Origin: Leptospira weilii serovar Ranarum str. ICFT
GTDB lineage: Bacteria > Spirochaetota > Leptospiria > Leptospirales > Leptospiraceae
Assembly (NCBI RefSeq): GCF_000332415.1
Contig: NZ_AOHC02000052.1
Span: 62,001 to 126,000, forward strand
DNA length: 64,000 nt
Direction: 5' to 3'
Position 1 is the stretch's first letter. The number at the start of each line of letters is the position of its first letter. The notes beneath the pieces were generated by a model that was given only the letters and a program-made list of their open reading frames with translations, was not told the origin of the DNA and made no database searches. Of this stretch, positions 63,330 through 64,000 are shown piece by piece. Both the position numbers and the translations under genes were made by a program.

Positions 63330-64000
63330 AAAATATCCGTATTTACATTCTTATAGATAACATGATGGTAATAAGAAAAAATATCCATAGGACAATCGTG
63401 TAGAACAACAAAAAATTTCGAAGGTTTAAAGGATTCTATATGCTGCTTGCGAGCTTGTCTAAGTTCTCTTTCATTGAAAATATCAATTAACTGTGTGGAC
63501 AAACCGAGTGAAAAAACCTCCGGCATTGGTTTCGAAATATCTGACTTAAGACCAATACTTTCCGGAGAATATTTACCAATCGGATTTTTAGAGTAAAAAT
63601 ATTTCGCCTTAGATACTATTTGTTCCATGTAACATTCAATCGTTTTCCTTGGCATTTCTTGAAAGGAATCAATATTAATCACTAGATCCTTATTTTTTAT
63701 TGAGCCAATATTTTCTGCCGAAATAAATTCTACTTTTTTAAACTCTTCATCGGATAAAACTTTTTTTAAATAAGCGGAACTTAAATTCAACATTTCAGGC
63801 AAATCAATGATAGTATAAGATTTTATAGAGTTAGATAATTTAATTAAACCCTGACAAGTTCTTCCGAAACCAGCCCCTATTTCAAGAATATTTTGACAGG
63901 ATTCTAAAGGTAGACTGGCCTCAAGAAATTCAAATTCTCCAACAGAAAAAAAATGATCCATATTTATTTCTGATACTACACCGAGATCCTCTCTCTCTAT
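63326..64000 (-). CDS. Putative sugar O-methyltransferase (partial, N-terminus outside window)
   Basis: At least 225 residues; the frame continues without stop to the window edge (REDLGVVSEIN precedes the internal ATG at 63961), so the N-terminus is missing. NILEIGAGFGRTCQGLIKLS is motif I of a SAM methyltransferase and TIIDLPEMLNLSSAYLKKVL motif II; DSFQEMPRKTIECYMEQIV matches the putative sugar O-methyltransferases found in O-antigen loci (TIGR04371-like from memory). It overlaps the epimerase gene by 4 bases. Confidence 0.78.
   Translation of the reverse strand: MEREDLGVVSEINMDHFFSVGEFEFLEASLPLESCQNILEIGAGFGRTCQGLIKLSNSIKSYTIIDLPEMLNLSSAYLKKVLSDEEFKKVEFISAENIGSIKNKDLVINIDSFQEMPRKTIECYMEQIVSKAKYFYSKNPIGKYSPESIGLKSDISKPMPEVFSLGLSTQLIDIFNERELRQARKQHIESFKPSKFFVVLHDCPMDIFSYYHHVIYKNVNTDIL

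Overview
The window is a single-strand block of surface-polysaccharide genes. All 54 coding units (50 intact complete genes, one intact but cut by each window edge, and two frame-broken) plus two gene relics lie on the minus strand, so transcription runs from position 64000 towards 1. The AT-rich base composition, the long runs of overlapping or nearly abutting genes, and families I know mainly from spirochaete O-antigen loci (a DUF1420-like membrane protein, LIC12162-type and TIGR04326-type surface carbohydrate proteins) point to a pathogenic Leptospira, most likely of the L. interrogans/kirschneri/noguchii group. I read it as a large part of the rfb (O-antigen) locus. I saw no rRNA, tRNA or CRISPR.

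Layout in the direction of transcription. (1) 64000-61056: putative sugar O-methyltransferase, two NAD-dependent epimerase/dehydratases and a FdtA/QdtA-like ketoisomerase, closed by a convincing hairpin terminator. (2) 60845-53122: a methyltransferase and then a complete legionaminic-acid-type pathway (CMP-transferase, LegB, LegC, NeuD-like acetyltransferase, LegI, LegG) followed after a gap by a CBS-nucleotidyltransferase of PtmE/LegX type. (3) 52957-45590: a possible transferase and a second ulosonic-acid set: a four-domain NeuB fusion, a DegT aminotransferase, a CMP-transferase, a KdnB-like Kdo-8-oxidase homologue and a radical SAM protein. (4) 45500-37951: decorating enzymes (methyltransferases, a NodU-type carbamoyltransferase, a GNAT, a PhyH-like dioxygenase broken by a frameshift), a DEDDh exonuclease and a LIC12162-type transferase. 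(5) 37423-30827: cyclase-family hydrolase, methyltransferase, HisC-like aminotransferase, Gfo/Idh/MocA dehydrogenase, Zn-ribbon methyltransferase and an unassigned GT-B-like protein, then an ISAzo13-type transposase relic. (6) 30237-25583: a compact five-gene cassette (KdsB-like cytidylyltransferase, Gfo/Idh/MocA, SDR, dehydroquinate-synthase-like cyclase, D-2-hydroxyacid dehydrogenase). (7) 25566-20414: a surface-carbohydrate gene broken by two homopolymer frameshifts and a CDP-6-deoxyhexose pathway (RfbF, RfbG, RmlC-like epimerase, reductase). (8) 20401-9240: glycosyltransferases, polysaccharide deacetylase, an aminotransferase-FemAB fusion, DUF1420-like protein, a Wzy candidate, a 2-oxoglutarate oxygenase and a glycosyltransferase relic. 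(9) 9235-1: the UDP-L-FucNAc set fnlA-fnlB-fnlC, a WbuB-like transferase, the initiating sugar-phosphate transferase, a second polymerase/ligase candidate, the Wzx flippase and a partial glycosyltransferase.

Together these genes would make several nucleotide sugars (UDP-L-FucNAc, a CDP-6-deoxyhexose and up to three CMP-activated acids), assemble and modify a repeat unit on undecaprenyl phosphate, flip it and polymerise it. The least explained parts are the five-gene cyclase cassette, the KdnB/NeuB-fusion set, the aminotransferase-FemAB fusion, and three reading-frame breaks that all sit in A/T homopolymers. Function calls rest on motif reading and memory of families; no database search was run.
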